Source: Chryseobacterium contaminans (GTDB lineage: Bacteria; Bacteroidota; Bacteroidia; Flavobacteriales; Weeksellaceae). Taken from it: DNA of 64,000 bases. Position numbers and translations under genes: made by a program. Of this stretch, positions 53,992 to 62,673 are shown piece by piece (the stretch's first letter is position 1; each line of letters starts with the position of its first letter). Under the pieces are notes generated by a model. That model was given only the letters and a program-made list of their open reading frames with translations, did not search any database and was not told where the DNA came from. The DNA is taken from positions 1 to 64,000 of the forward strand of contig NZ_MAYF01000024.1 in assembly GCF_001684955.1 (NCBI RefSeq), given 5' to 3'.

Positions 53992-54813
53992 TTAATTTAT
54001 TATCGTGTTAAATGCTTGTGGAACTTCATATACTTCTACCTTCAAAGAAGATTGAGCAATAAAGCTGTTAATATTGGTATTTGTATTTTTTCCTATAGCC
54101 AGTCTCCTATTAGGGGCATCTCCATAAGATGTAAGTCTTGAACATCCTACACTTACCGTATGGTCACCTTTAGAAAGGTTTTCTATAACTCCTATCTGAT
54201 TATGGGTCAGGAAAGGAAATTGGGCACTGCTTGCTTTTAGGTTGCTTTGTCTTAAATTGATCAGTTTATCGTCTACAAAAATACCACATGCATAATCTAT
54301 AGATGTATCTGTGCTTCCATTAGCGGTAAAATTAGCCTGTACTACTGTTTCAAACTGGAAATAAGCTTTACTCTCAGTACTGAACACACTGATTTTTTGT
54401 GACAGCCCGCTAATTTTTTTAAATCCTGTAAGACTTCCAAAACTTGCCCCTTTTGTAAAAGTTGCCGCCTTAGAAGTACTCATATTAGGTTCTTCCGAAT
54501 ATGATAAATCAACTCCCACTTTATCTGAAAAGGAATTATTAAAGATAAGATAAAACTTATTCGGTTCATATTCCGGAATACGAAGGGTTTTCCAGATCGG
54601 TGCATAGCCCTCACCCTGAGAAACCAGCAGCTGATCATTATTTCCAAAAGAAAGACTTTTATCTGTATCATTAAATACAGCAATTCTATCTCTCAGGTTC
54701 AGATCTCCGTTTACATCCAGTTGTGCTTTTGGAGAATTAGTATTAATACCCACCTGGGCAGAAAGCATCAATCCCGATGCGAGAAGTATAGTCGAAATTA
54801 TATTTTTCATCAC
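53992..54813 (-). CDS. Secreted protein with VGINT/LDVNG-type N-terminus, paralog 2
   Basis: A 273-residue paralog. Its signal peptide ends MLSAQ and is followed by VGINTNSPKAQLDVNGDLNL, then DQLLVSQGEGYAPIWKTL. The body shares DYACGIFVDDKLINLRQ with its neighbours (FACGVFVDNKLKAVR and FACAVFRNDKLVAVR). It lies 9 bases upstream of paralog 3 and 5 bases after paralog 1 in the direction of transcription. Confidence 0.8.
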   Translation of the reverse strand: MMKNIISTILLASGLMLSAQVGINTNSPKAQLDVNGDLNLRDRIAVFNDTDKSLSFGNNDQLLVSQGEGYAPIWKTLRIPEYEPNKFYLIFNNSFSDKVGVDLSYSEEPNMSTSKAATFTKGASFGSLTGFKKISGLSQKISVFSTESKAYFQFETVVQANFTANGSTDTSIDYACGIFVDDKLINLRQSNLKASSAQFPFLTHNQIGVIENLSKGDHTVSVGCSRLTSYGDAPNRRLAIGKNTNTNINSFIAQSSLKVEVYEVPQAFNTIIN

Positions 54814-54818
54814 TTAAG

Positions 54819-55640
54819 TTAGTTGGATTTATAAGTTACATACTCAATAACATCAATTTTCATATTAGACTCCAACGTAAATGCATTGGATGCGCCGTTG
54901 GAACTTTGAACATCACGACCGATGGCAAACTGAGAATTTACATTTGAAGTATTAATTTTTCTACATGCAATTTCAAGCTTTTGTACACCAACGGGAACAT
55001 TCAGTTCTGTATAATTAAGTGTGAAAATATAATCCTGAATACCTGCTTTTCCGCTGCTATTGGTAGATGCTATCCTGTCAGGACGTACAGCAACCAATTT
55101 ATCATTTCTGAAAACAGCGCAGGCGAATCTTACATTGTCAGAGGTAGTAGATACCGGTGCTTTCATTTCAACTCCGGTCTGAAACTGATAAGTAAGCCTG
55201 TTTTTTCCATTTTTAATGGTAAAAACATTTTTAAGCCCATCAATTTTTGCCCATTTGCCTTTGGAGGCATCATTGATATCGTCTCCAACATTATTACTGG
55301 AAACTCCATCACCTTGAACACCACCAGAAAGAGTAGTAATACCCACCTGATCCGACGACAAATAAGAATTGATTAATTTGTACTGTCCCTCTTCCATAAA
55401 GGGAACATTCAATGATTTCCAAACAGGCGGCTTTCCTTCTCCCTGAGAAACTAAGACCTGTCCGTTTAATCCTGCATTTCCTACCTGAGTGGAAGTTCCA
55501 CCTACCCTAAGTTCTCTTCTTAAAGTAGTTTTTCCATTCACATCGAGAGTTGATTTTGGTTTAGTGGTCCCGATTCCCACCTGTGCTTCTGCATAGAAGG
55601 AAAGAAATCCGACTACACAACTGAATATAATTTTTTTCAT
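54819..55640 (-). CDS. Secreted protein with VGIGT/LDVNG-type N-terminus, paralog 1
   Basis: A 273-residue paralog, first in the operon. The signal peptide (IIFSCVVGFLSFYAEAQ) is followed by VGIGTTKPKSTLDVNGKTTL and GQVLVSQGEGKPPVWKSL. The C-terminal half has RFACAVFRNDKLVAVRPDR and a conserved FAIGRD segment (AIGKN and GIGRA in the others). Likely exported to the cell surface; no enzymatic motif is seen. Confidence 0.8.
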   Translation of the reverse strand: MKKIIFSCVVGFLSFYAEAQVGIGTTKPKSTLDVNGKTTLRRELRVGGTSTQVGNAGLNGQVLVSQGEGKPPVWKSLNVPFMEEGQYKLINSYLSSDQVGITTLSGGVQGDGVSSNNVGDDINDASKGKWAKIDGLKNVFTIKNGKNRLTYQFQTGVEMKAPVSTTSDNVRFACAVFRNDKLVAVRPDRIASTNSSGKAGIQDYIFTLNYTELNVPVGVQKLEIACRKINTSNVNSQFAIGRDVQSSNGASNAFTLESNMKIDVIEYVTYKSN

Positions 55641-55651
55641 AATAAGGACTG

Positions 55652-55659
55652 CAAAGGTA
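55652..55659 (-). promoter_or_regulatory. Candidate -7 box of the secreted-protein operon
   Basis: TACCTTTG on the minus strand matches TAnnTTTG, 11 bases before the start codon of paralog 1, which would give a very short leader. Confidence 0.4.
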
Positions 55660-55927
55660 CAAATTACGAATCGAAAAAATTCCAGTCATAACACTTAAAC
55701 CTATAGAAATAAACACATTACATGGTAGAATTATTTACACGAAAAAGTAGAATTATTTCTACACACGTCTGTTTTAGAAATAAAATTAAAATTATATAGT
55801 ATGCCAAACCACTTCTATATCGTTGTTTACCCAACTCTATTTTCTCATTAAGAAGTGACTTCAGTCCCTCAAAAAGGGTGTTAATTCTCTTAAACAGGAA
55901 TATTCCGAAGAAAAAACATGATAACAA

Positions 55928-55970
55928 TCACAAAAAAACCACATAAAAATTCATTCTTTTTATGTGGTTT
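55928..55970 (-). terminator. Terminator after mfd
   Basis: AAACCACATAAAAA (55936-55949) and its complement (55957-55970) form a 14-base stem with a 7-base loop. On the minus strand a run of T residues follows, so it ends mfd transcription. Confidence 0.8.
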
Positions 55971-56013
55971 AGTATTGTTTAGAGAAAACTTAGTAATTTT
56001 TGAACACAATATT

Positions 56014-59000
56014 TTAATTATGTTCAATGATTGCTTTTAGTAAGAGATTAACCTCATCTACGTTTTTCACCTTCTCTTTTCTCATCATCAACTGATTGCC
56101 TTCTTTACCCGATTTTTCTTTAAGCTGAGCCTCCGCAGGATTTCTGGTCAAATAATTAATAATATGTCTGAACCTATCTGTCTGATAGAATTTATCCTGA
56201 GGATTGCCAGGAAAATACCCTAAAAATATTCCGTTCTTCATGACAATCTTCTCAAAACCTATATCTGCAGCAAGCCATTTCAAAGAAACGCTCTTAAGCA
56301 GATTCACGGCTTCTTTAGGCAATGCCCCGAACCTGTCAATCAGTTCAAGTTCAAACTGATGAAGATCTTGTTCATTATTAATCTCTGCTATTTTCTGGTA
56401 CAATAATAATCGTTCTTCTGTATTAGAAATATAGAAATCCGGCAACATCAGTTCCAGATCCGTGTCAATATTGACATCTTTCACAGATTTGAAGAGTTTT
56501 TGTCTGTCTTCTTCGTTTTCAAATAAATTCTCAAAATCAGCATCATCTTTCAATTCTTCCAGGGCTTCCTGCATTAGTTTCTGATAGGTTTCAAATCCCA
56601 TTTCATTGATAAAGCCACTCTGTTCTGCCCCCAATAAATCTCCTGCTCCACGAATTTCAAGATCTTTCATTGCAATCTGGAAGCCGCTTCCAAGGTCAGA
56701 AAACTGCTCGATGGCTTCCAGACGTTTTCTTGCATCAGAAGTCATCATATCATAAGGTGGTGTAATCAGGTAACAGAATGCTTTTCTATTGCTTCGTCCT
56801 ACCCTTCCTCTCATCTGGTGAAGATCTGCCATCCCAAACCTTTGCGCATCATTAATAAAGATTGTATTCGCATTCGGAACATCCACTCCACTTTCCACGA
56901 TCGTAGTAGAAACAAGCACATCATACTTCCCTTCCATGAAATCCAGTACATTTTTTTCCAGCTGTTTACCATCCATCTGGCCATGCCCTGTAATAACTCT
57001 TGCATCCGGCACCAAACGCTGAATAAGTCCGGCAATATCTTTTAGATTTTCAATCCTGTTATTAATAAAATACACCTGCCCATCCCTCTGAATTTCATAA
57101 GAAATAGCATCACGAAGGATCTCTTCATTAAACCCTATCAACTGTGTATCTACCGGCTGTCTGTTAGGCGGCGGCGTTTTGATTACAGACAAATCCCTTG
57201 CTGCCATTAATGAAAACTGTAATGTCCTTGGAATTGGGGTTGCCGTCAATGTAAGCGTATCCACATTATTTTTCAGGGTTTTTAGTTTATCTTTTACAGA
57301 AACACCAAATTTGTGTTCTTCATCAATAATCAATAATCCAAGGTCCTTAAATTTAACCGAACTGCTTACCAGCTGATGGGTTCCTATAATAATATCCACT
57401 TTCCCGTTTTTCAGATCATCCAGCGTTTCAGATTTCTGTTTAGCTGTTCTGAATCGGTTCACGTAAGAAACATTTACCGGGAAATCCTTCAGCCTTTCTT
57501 TAAAGCTTCTGTAATGCTGAAATGCCAGAATAGTGGTAGGAACCAATACAGCCACCTGCTTTCCGTCTGTAGCAGCCTTAAATGCGGCACGAATAGCCAC
57601 CTCTGTTTTACCGAAACCTACATCTCCGCAAACCAATCTATCCATCACAGTATCCGCTTCCATATCTTTTTTTACATCAACAGTAGCTTTTTCCTGATCC
57701 GGGGTATCTTCATAAATAAAGCTCGCTTCCAGCTCATTCTGCAGGTAGGAATCTGGTGTATAGGCAAATCCTTTCGCTGTTTTCCTTTGAGCATATAATT
57801 TAATAAGATCAAATGCAATCTGCTTTACCTTCGCTTTTGTTTTTTGTTTTAATGATTTCCAGGTTGGAGAACCAAGTTTGCTCAGCACAATTTCTTTTCC
57901 ATCAGGTCCGTTGTATTTTGAGATCTTATGTAATGAATGAATACTCACGTATAATAAATCTCCATTTTTATAAGTTAACTTAAAACATTCCTGAATCTTC
58001 CCGTCATTATTTACCTTCACCAGCCCCATAAATTTTCCGATTCCATGATCGATATGGGCAATATAATCTCCAATCTTAAGGCTCATCAGATCTTTCAGAG
58101 TAAGCTGTTCAGATTTTGCAAAGGTATTTTTGGCTTTATATCTCTGATAGCGGTCAAAGATCTGGTGATCAGTATACACCAACAGCTTATGTCCATTATC
58201 TACAAAGCCTTCATGGAGTTCGGATTTAAAACTTTTAAAAGGAAGCTCGTGTTCAAGCTCTTCAAAGATGGATTCCAGCCTTTCTTTCTGCTTTTCTGTG
58301 GAGAAAGAAATCCAGGTATCAAATCCGTCTTTTTGCTTTCCTTCAATATCTTCAATAAGAAGTTCAAAGTTTTTATGGAAAGAAGGCTGTGGAAGCTGCT
58401 CCATTTTGACCTCAGCCATTTCCTTCAAGCCTTCAATAGAAGCGTTTCCAAAATCAACGGTTTTAAATTTTTTGTAATCAAATAAAAATTCCTGGTCAGA
58501 AATAAAGAGTTCCTGCGGAGCTCTATGAGCAATATCTTTGCTTAAGGTTTCATATTTTTCAAGGGATTTCTCATAGAATGCTTTAATTTTCTGCATCCCT
58601 ATCATTCCGTTTTTGGAAATCACATAACTTTCTTTAGGCAACAGCTGCAATAATGAAACCCTGCTTCCTGTTACTGAGAAATTCATATTGGATACTAGCT
58701 GAAAGTCTTTCACTTTATCTACTGAAAGCTGGGTTTCTATATCGAATGTTTTAATGCTTTCTACCTCATTACCAAAGAACGTAATCCTGTAGGGCTTTTC
58801 ATAGGAATAAGAAAACACGTCAACAATTCCGCCCCTTACAGAAAACTCTCCTGGTTCTGAAACGAAATCCGTCTGCTGAAAATGATAATGATTAAGCAAT
58901 TCATCTACAAAATCAAAATCCAGCTGATCGCCTACTTTTATATGATGAGAAATGGCTTTGAAATCTTCCTTCTTTAATACCTTTTCTGATAGCGCTCCGG

Positions 59001-59382
59001 CATAGGCCACAATAACTTTTGGAGATCTCCCGGAATTAATCTTGTTAAGCACTTCAGTTCTTAACACAAGATTGGCATTCTGCGTCTTTTCCACCTGATA
59101 AGGCTCCAGGTGGGTAGCAGGGAAATATAATACTTTTTCTTTCCCAAGCAGATCTTCCATTTCCGTATTGGCATACAAGGCATCTTCCTTATCATCTACC
59201 AGGTAAAGAATATTTTTTTTCTGAACCAAAAAAAGTTCAGCCACAAAAACAGAGACTGAAGATCCGGCACTTCCCTTCACGGCAATATGCTGACTATTTT
59301 CTAACTGAGTAAAAATTTCTTTGCCGAATTCTTTTTGCAACAGGTCCGGAAGAAATTTTTCGTTGATGGATTTTAACTGCAT
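56014..59382 (-). CDS. mfd: Transcription-repair coupling factor Mfd
   Basis: Mfd removes RNA polymerase stalled at DNA damage and recruits UvrA. The 1122-residue protein has an N-terminal UvrB-homology region, the polymerase-interacting CarD-like domain (HIDHGIGKFMGL), and a RecG-like translocase with Walker A GDVGFGKTEVA, DEEHKFGV, TATPIPRTL and QMRGRVGRSNRKA. The C-terminal domain (ELELIDRFGALP) closes the protein. I chose the ATG at 59382 (MQLKSINEKFLPDLL); the frame extends to 59457, but that would lie upstream of the promoter box at 59447-59454. Confidence 0.97.
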   Translation of the reverse strand: MQLKSINEKFLPDLLQKEFGKEIFTQLENSQHIAVKGSAGSSVSVFVAELFLVQKKNILYLVDDKEDALYANTEMEDLLGKEKVLYFPATHLEPYQVEKTQNANLVLRTEVLNKINSGRSPKVIVAYAGALSEKVLKKEDFKAISHHIKVGDQLDFDFVDELLNHYHFQQTDFVSEPGEFSVRGGIVDVFSYSYEKPYRITFFGNEVESIKTFDIETQLSVDKVKDFQLVSNMNFSVTGSRVSLLQLLPKESYVISKNGMIGMQKIKAFYEKSLEKYETLSKDIAHRAPQELFISDQEFLFDYKKFKTVDFGNASIEGLKEMAEVKMEQLPQPSFHKNFELLIEDIEGKQKDGFDTWISFSTEKQKERLESIFEELEHELPFKSFKSELHEGFVDNGHKLLVYTDHQIFDRYQRYKAKNTFAKSEQLTLKDLMSLKIGDYIAHIDHGIGKFMGLVKVNNDGKIQECFKLTYKNGDLLYVSIHSLHKISKYNGPDGKEIVLSKLGSPTWKSLKQKTKAKVKQIAFDLIKLYAQRKTAKGFAYTPDSYLQNELEASFIYEDTPDQEKATVDVKKDMEADTVMDRLVCGDVGFGKTEVAIRAAFKAATDGKQVAVLVPTTILAFQHYRSFKERLKDFPVNVSYVNRFRTAKQKSETLDDLKNGKVDIIIGTHQLVSSSVKFKDLGLLIIDEEHKFGVSVKDKLKTLKNNVDTLTLTATPIPRTLQFSLMAARDLSVIKTPPPNRQPVDTQLIGFNEEILRDAISYEIQRDGQVYFINNRIENLKDIAGLIQRLVPDARVITGHGQMDGKQLEKNVLDFMEGKYDVLVSTTIVESGVDVPNANTIFINDAQRFGMADLHQMRGRVGRSNRKAFCYLITPPYDMMTSDARKRLEAIEQFSDLGSGFQIAMKDLEIRGAGDLLGAEQSGFINEMGFETYQKLMQEALEELKDDADFENLFENEEDRQKLFKSVKDVNIDTDLELMLPDFYISNTEERLLLYQKIAEINNEQDLHQFELELIDRFGALPKEAVNLLKSVSLKWLAADIGFEKIVMKNGIFLGYFPGNPQDKFYQTDRFRHIINYLTRNPAEAQLKEKSGKEGNQLMMRKEKVKNVDEVNLLLKAIIEHN

Positions 59383-59446
59383 AAATAGTAATGGTATAAA
59401 CGACAAAAGCGATTTCGGGAGTTTTCCGAAACCGTTTAATGCTATA

Positions 59447-59454
59447 CAAAGGTA
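59447..59454 (-). promoter_or_regulatory. Candidate -7 box of mfd
   Basis: TACCTTTG on the minus strand matches TAnnTTTG; transcription would start near 59440, about 58 bases before the start at 59382. It argues against a longer mfd reading frame. Confidence 0.4.
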
Positions 59455-59590
59455 CACATATTTTTTTCTTCAGTTTGAAAACGCTGAGACTTTCAGATTT
59501 AAAATGAATTACTTAACTATTTTAAATCTTAATTTTTTATTAATTTAATTAACAACCTGTTAAAAAAGATAGAATATTTTTTCATGGCAC

Positions 59591-59620
59591 AATGTTTGGC
59601 ATTTTAAATAACCAAACATT
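59591..59620. repeat. Perfect inverted repeat upstream of a lipoprotein gene
   Basis: AATGTTTGG (59591-59599) and CCAAACATT (59612-59620) are perfect complements separated by 12 bases. They lie 13 bases before the ATG at 59633. No T run follows. It may be a regulator binding site or a leader hairpin. Confidence 0.6.
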
Positions 59621-59632
59621 AAAAGTAGTATT

Positions 59633-60028
59633 ATGAAAAAAGCAATGAAAATTTTAGGAGTTTTGATGCTGTTTGTGTTTACAGCATTATCTTTTTCGTC
59701 GTGCAGCAAGGATGACGATCCTGCAGACAATGACTTTTTCGCAGGAACTTACAAAGGAAGTGTCTCCTATAAGGATGGAGGTTCTACCAACATCAGTACA
59801 GATGCAGGAAGCGTATTTGTAACAAAGATCGCCAGTGGAACCAAATACAATTTCACTTTCTCGAACAGTATTCCGAGCCTAAACGGGATAGAATTTAATA
59901 AACAGGGAGATCATACCTTAGTAATGGTTGGTTCTACAGCAACATCTTATATCAGAATTGATAATAATACATTGAAAATTTTATACATGCAGGATGGCAA
60001 AACATGGACAGCAAACTGTACACGTTAA
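59633..60028 (+). CDS. Small lipoprotein
   Basis: A 131-residue protein with a lipoprotein signal peptide (LMLFVFTALSFSSC, cysteine near residue 24) followed by SKDDDPADNDFFAGTYKGSV, the acidic stretch typical of Bacteroidota surface lipoproteins. The rest is probably a small beta-barrel-like domain. Function unknown. A terminator follows. Confidence 0.82.
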   Translation: MKKAMKILGVLMLFVFTALSFSSCSKDDDPADNDFFAGTYKGSVSYKDGGSTNISTDAGSVFVTKIASGTKYNFTFSNSIPSLNGIEFNKQGDHTLVMVGSTATSYIRIDNNTLKILYMQDGKTWTANCTR

Positions 60029-60046
60029 ACCATCTGTTATTTATGT

Positions 60047-60086
60047 AAAAACCTGTTCTCTTCAACAAGAACAGGTTTTTTTATTA
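60047..60086 (+). terminator. Terminator after the small lipoprotein gene
   Basis: AAAAACCTGTTCT (60047-60059) pairs with AGAACAGGTTTTT (60068-60080) around an 8-base loop, followed by TTTATT. Confidence 0.85.
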
Positions 60087-60208
60087 TTTTAGAAAAATGA
60101 CTTTAATTTTTTTTTAAGCTGTAATAAACTTTAGTTAAGTTTAAAAAACCAAAATTTCTAGCCTGCTTTTTGTATATCTTTATTCAACAAAAAATAAACA
60201 GTATTCTT

Positions 60209-60511
60209 ATGAAAAAATTCTTATCAGCAATGTCATTAGTTTTAGGACTAGGCCTTGCTACTGCTCAGCAGACTGCTCCCGCTACTCATACAACTCCTGC
60301 CCCTGTAAAAGCCACAGCTACTAAAGCGGCAGAAGTAAAAGCTGCCAAACCAATGGTTGCTAAAACAGCTAAGCCTGCAGAGGCTAAACCGGCTCAACCG
60401 GCCCCTGCTGCTAAAATGAAAAAAGACGGTACTCCGGATAAAAGATATAAAGAAAATAAACATCTGAAAAAAGATGGTACTCCGGACAAAAGGTATAAAG
60501 TAAACAAATAA
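60209..60511 (+). CDS. Secreted Lys/Ala/Pro-rich protein with C-terminal repeat
   Basis: A 100-residue protein with signal peptide (FLSAMSLVLGLGLATAQ), an Ala/Lys/Pro/Thr-rich middle (KATATKAAEVKAAKPMVAK) and a C-terminal repeat: KKDGTPDKRYK occurs twice, separated by six residues (ENKHL plus the repeat start). I start at the ATG at 60209; an upstream TTG at 60170 would add 13 residues. It is very basic and probably periplasmic. Function unknown. Confidence 0.8.
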   Translation: MKKFLSAMSLVLGLGLATAQQTAPATHTTPAPVKATATKAAEVKAAKPMVAKTAKPAEAKPAQPAPAAKMKKDGTPDKRYKENKHLKKDGTPDKRYKVNK

Positions 60512-60558
60512 AGCATAACATCAACATATAGTTGTTATTTTCATAATCAAATTTCGAG

Positions 60559-60594
60559 AAAAGCCGATGGATCTATTTCATCGGTTTTTTTTAT
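60559..60594 (+). terminator. Terminator after the repeat protein gene
   Basis: AAGCCGATG and CATCGGTTT (with a G-T pair) form a stem with a loop of about 9 bases, followed by a run of T residues. Confidence 0.75.
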
Positions 60595-60637
60595 GCGTTA
60601 CTCTTTAAAAATGGTTCCACAATTCTCTACTTATTTA

Positions 60638-60645
60638 TAAATTTG
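60638..60645 (+). promoter_or_regulatory. Candidate -7 box abutting the GH3 start codon
   Basis: TAAATTTG matches TAnnTTTG and ends only 4 bases before the ATG at 60650. If used, transcription would start at or near the start codon. It may be a coincidence in AT-rich DNA. Confidence 0.3.
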
Positions 60646-60649
60646 AACC

Positions 60650-62149
60650 ATGTTAAACTTCTTCAAGAAAAACGCAGCGCTTATCTGGGCAAAGAAACAT
60701 GTTCAAAAGGCAGAGGAATTCAAAAAAAATGCAGAGAAAAACCAAGAGGACCTATTGCTTTCCCTTGTGAATACAGCCCAGAAGACACTTTTCGGGCGGG
60801 AGCATGATTTTGAAAATATCTGTTCCATAAAGGATTTCCAGGACAGAGTTCCTGTAGCCGACTATGAAGATTTAAAACCATACATTGAAAGAGTAAAAAG
60901 AGGGCAGGGAAATATTCTCTGGACGGACACCCCTGAATATTTTGCGAAAACTTCGGGAACTACTTCAGGATCAAAATACATTCCTATATCTAAGGAAGGA
61001 ATGCCTTATCAGATTGCAGGAGCCCAAAGTGCCTTATTCCATTATATCAGCAAAAAAAACAATGCAGATTTCGTTAACGGAAAAATGATCTTCTTGCAGG
61101 GCAGTCCGGAATTGGAAGAAGTTTTCGGTATTAAAACCGGAAGGTTATCCGGAATTGTTGCCCACCATATCCCTAATTACCTTCAGAAAAATAGATTACC
61201 AAGCTGGGCAACCAATATAATGGAAGACTGGGAGGCAAAAGTAGACAAGATTGTTGAAGAAACAGAGCACCAGAACATGACTTTGATTTCAGGAATACCA
61301 CCCTGGCTTATCATGTATTTCGAAAAACTTACTGAGAAACACGGAAAGAAAATAAAACAGCTCTTCCCTAACCTTCAGCTTATTGTTACAGGTGGGGTAA
61401 ATTATGAACCTTACCGTGATAAAATGGAAGACTTATTAGGTGGAAAAGTAGATATCATTCAAACCTTTCCAGCTTCTGAAGGATTCTTTGCTTTTCAGGA
61501 TGATTATACAAAAGAAGGGCTTTTGCTTTTAACCAACCATGGTATTTTTTACGAATTTATACCATTGGAAGAATACGGGAAACCTGGTGCGAGAAGATTA
61601 ACTATAAAAGAAATTGAACTCAATAAAGATTATGCACTCATTTTAACCACCAATTCAGGCTTATGGGCCTATTCCATTGGTGATGTTGTAAGATTTATCG
61701 ATAAAAACCCATACAGAATTTTGGTAAGCGGAAGAACGAAACATTTTACTTCAGCTTTCGGAGAGCATGTCATAGCTTTTGAAGTAGAGGAAGCTCTGAA
61801 AGCAACCCTTGAAAAATTTCCGGCACAGATTACTGAATTTCATTTAGCACCGCAGGTTAATCCAAGTGAAGGTCTTCCTTATCATGAATGGATGATTGAA
61901 TTTGAAAAGGAACCTGAACATATAGAATCATTCAGAAATGAACTGGATCAGCAACTCAGAAACAGAAATACCTATTATGATGATCTGATTTCAGGGAATA
62001 TTCTTCAAAAGCTCCATATTACAAAACTGAAGAAAAATGCCTTTCATGAATATGCAAAGTCTCAAGGAAAACTGGGTGGCCAAAATAAGACTCCAAGATT
62101 GGCCAATGACAGAAATATCGCAGATCTGTTAGAAATTTATAAATTTTAG
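60650..62149 (+). CDS. GH3 auxin-responsive-type family protein
   Basis: A 499-residue member of the GH3 family, adenylate-forming enzymes that in plants conjugate amino acids to acyl hormones. The ATP-binding motif is KTSGTTSGSKYIP, with VTGGVNYEPYRD, TFPASEGFFAF and YSIGDVVRF as further family motifs; bacterial members of this length are common in Bacteroidota. Its substrate is unknown. The start MLNFFKKNAALIWAKKH fits the family. Confidence 0.9.
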   Translation: MLNFFKKNAALIWAKKHVQKAEEFKKNAEKNQEDLLLSLVNTAQKTLFGREHDFENICSIKDFQDRVPVADYEDLKPYIERVKRGQGNILWTDTPEYFAKTSGTTSGSKYIPISKEGMPYQIAGAQSALFHYISKKNNADFVNGKMIFLQGSPELEEVFGIKTGRLSGIVAHHIPNYLQKNRLPSWATNIMEDWEAKVDKIVEETEHQNMTLISGIPPWLIMYFEKLTEKHGKKIKQLFPNLQLIVTGGVNYEPYRDKMEDLLGGKVDIIQTFPASEGFFAFQDDYTKEGLLLLTNHGIFYEFIPLEEYGKPGARRLTIKEIELNKDYALILTTNSGLWAYSIGDVVRFIDKNPYRILVSGRTKHFTSAFGEHVIAFEVEEALKATLEKFPAQITEFHLAPQVNPSEGLPYHEWMIEFEKEPEHIESFRNELDQQLRNRNTYYDDLISGNILQKLHITKLKKNAFHEYAKSQGKLGGQNKTPRLANDRNIADLLEIYKF

Positions 62150-62192
62150 AGATATTTTTTCAATTCCAAAAACGTATATTCGAAAAAAATTA

Positions 62193-62200
62193 TAAATTTG
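62193..62200 (+). promoter_or_regulatory. Candidate -7 box of the 62219 lipoprotein gene
   Basis: TAAATTTG matches TAnnTTTG, 18 bases before the start codon at 62219. No -33 element is seen. Confidence 0.4.
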
Positions 62201-62218
62201 AAAAACTAAACGAAAATA

Positions 62219-62581
62219 ATGAAAGCATCTGTACTGTTGAAATCATCTTTATTAACGTCTTTATTTGTTATTACGTCTTGCGCTACTACAAAATACAGCG
62301 AGGATATTTCAAAAAACAACTATTCCAATCTGGAAGCCGGGAAGGTTTACAAAGTTACTATGAGAGACGGGTCTCCGAAGCAGAAAATATTATTCAGAAA
62401 TATTGTTGGAGATAATCTTGTAGGAACAGCTGGAAAAAAAGACAGTACAGAAGTAATTATTCCTAAATCTAATGTGGCAGCTGTAAAAGACAGCAGAAAA
62501 GCAAGAATTGCAGCGGGAGCTACTATTATTGGGGCAGCAGGTGTTGCAGCTATTGTATTGAGTTCTACAAGAGCAGACTAA
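62219..62581 (+). CDS. Small lipoprotein with C-terminal hydrophobic segment
   Basis: A 120-residue protein with a lipoprotein signal peptide (LLTSLFVITSC, cysteine at about residue 21, then ATTKYSED). VYKVTMRDGSPKQKILFRNI and IPKSNVAAVKDSRKA form a small domain that looks like a Sm-like or bacterial SH3-like fold. A Gly/Ala-rich hydrophobic segment (IAAGATIIGAAGVAAIVLSS) ends it, probably a membrane segment. Function unknown. Confidence 0.82.
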   Translation: MKASVLLKSSLLTSLFVITSCATTKYSEDISKNNYSNLEAGKVYKVTMRDGSPKQKILFRNIVGDNLVGTAGKKDSTEVIIPKSNVAAVKDSRKARIAAGATIIGAAGVAAIVLSSTRAD

Positions 62582-62639
62582 AATAGATTTTATCTTTTGA
62601 TATATATTTAATATATCTTTTAAAAACGGATATATAGAT

Positions 62640-62669
62640 AGCCCTAAATAAATTTTTAGGGCTATTTTT
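62640..62669 (+). terminator. Terminator after the 62219 lipoprotein gene
   Basis: AGCCCTAAA (62640-62648) pairs with TTTAGGGCT (62655-62663) across a 6-base loop, followed by ATTTTTG. It lies just before the start of the MFS gene, so that gene may overlap it on its own transcript. Confidence 0.75.
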
Positions 62670-62673
62670 GTTC

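Larger units (their letters stand above)
55641..56013 (-). other. Intergenic region between mfd and the secreted-protein operon
   Basis: These 373 bases contain the operon's -7 box at 55652-55659 and the mfd terminator near 55970. A 69-codon minus-strand frame (55718-55927) has a hydrophobic, unconvincing sequence and is not called. Confidence 0.5.

Noticed and set aside
55718-55927. 69-codon minus-strand frame
   Set aside because: Hydrophobic, low-complexity translation in an intergenic region; no domain, signal or conserved context.
59383-59457. 25-residue N-terminal extension of Mfd
   Set aside because: A promoter box lies at 59447-59454, inside the start of the extension, and Mfd homologs normally begin near MQLKSINEKF.
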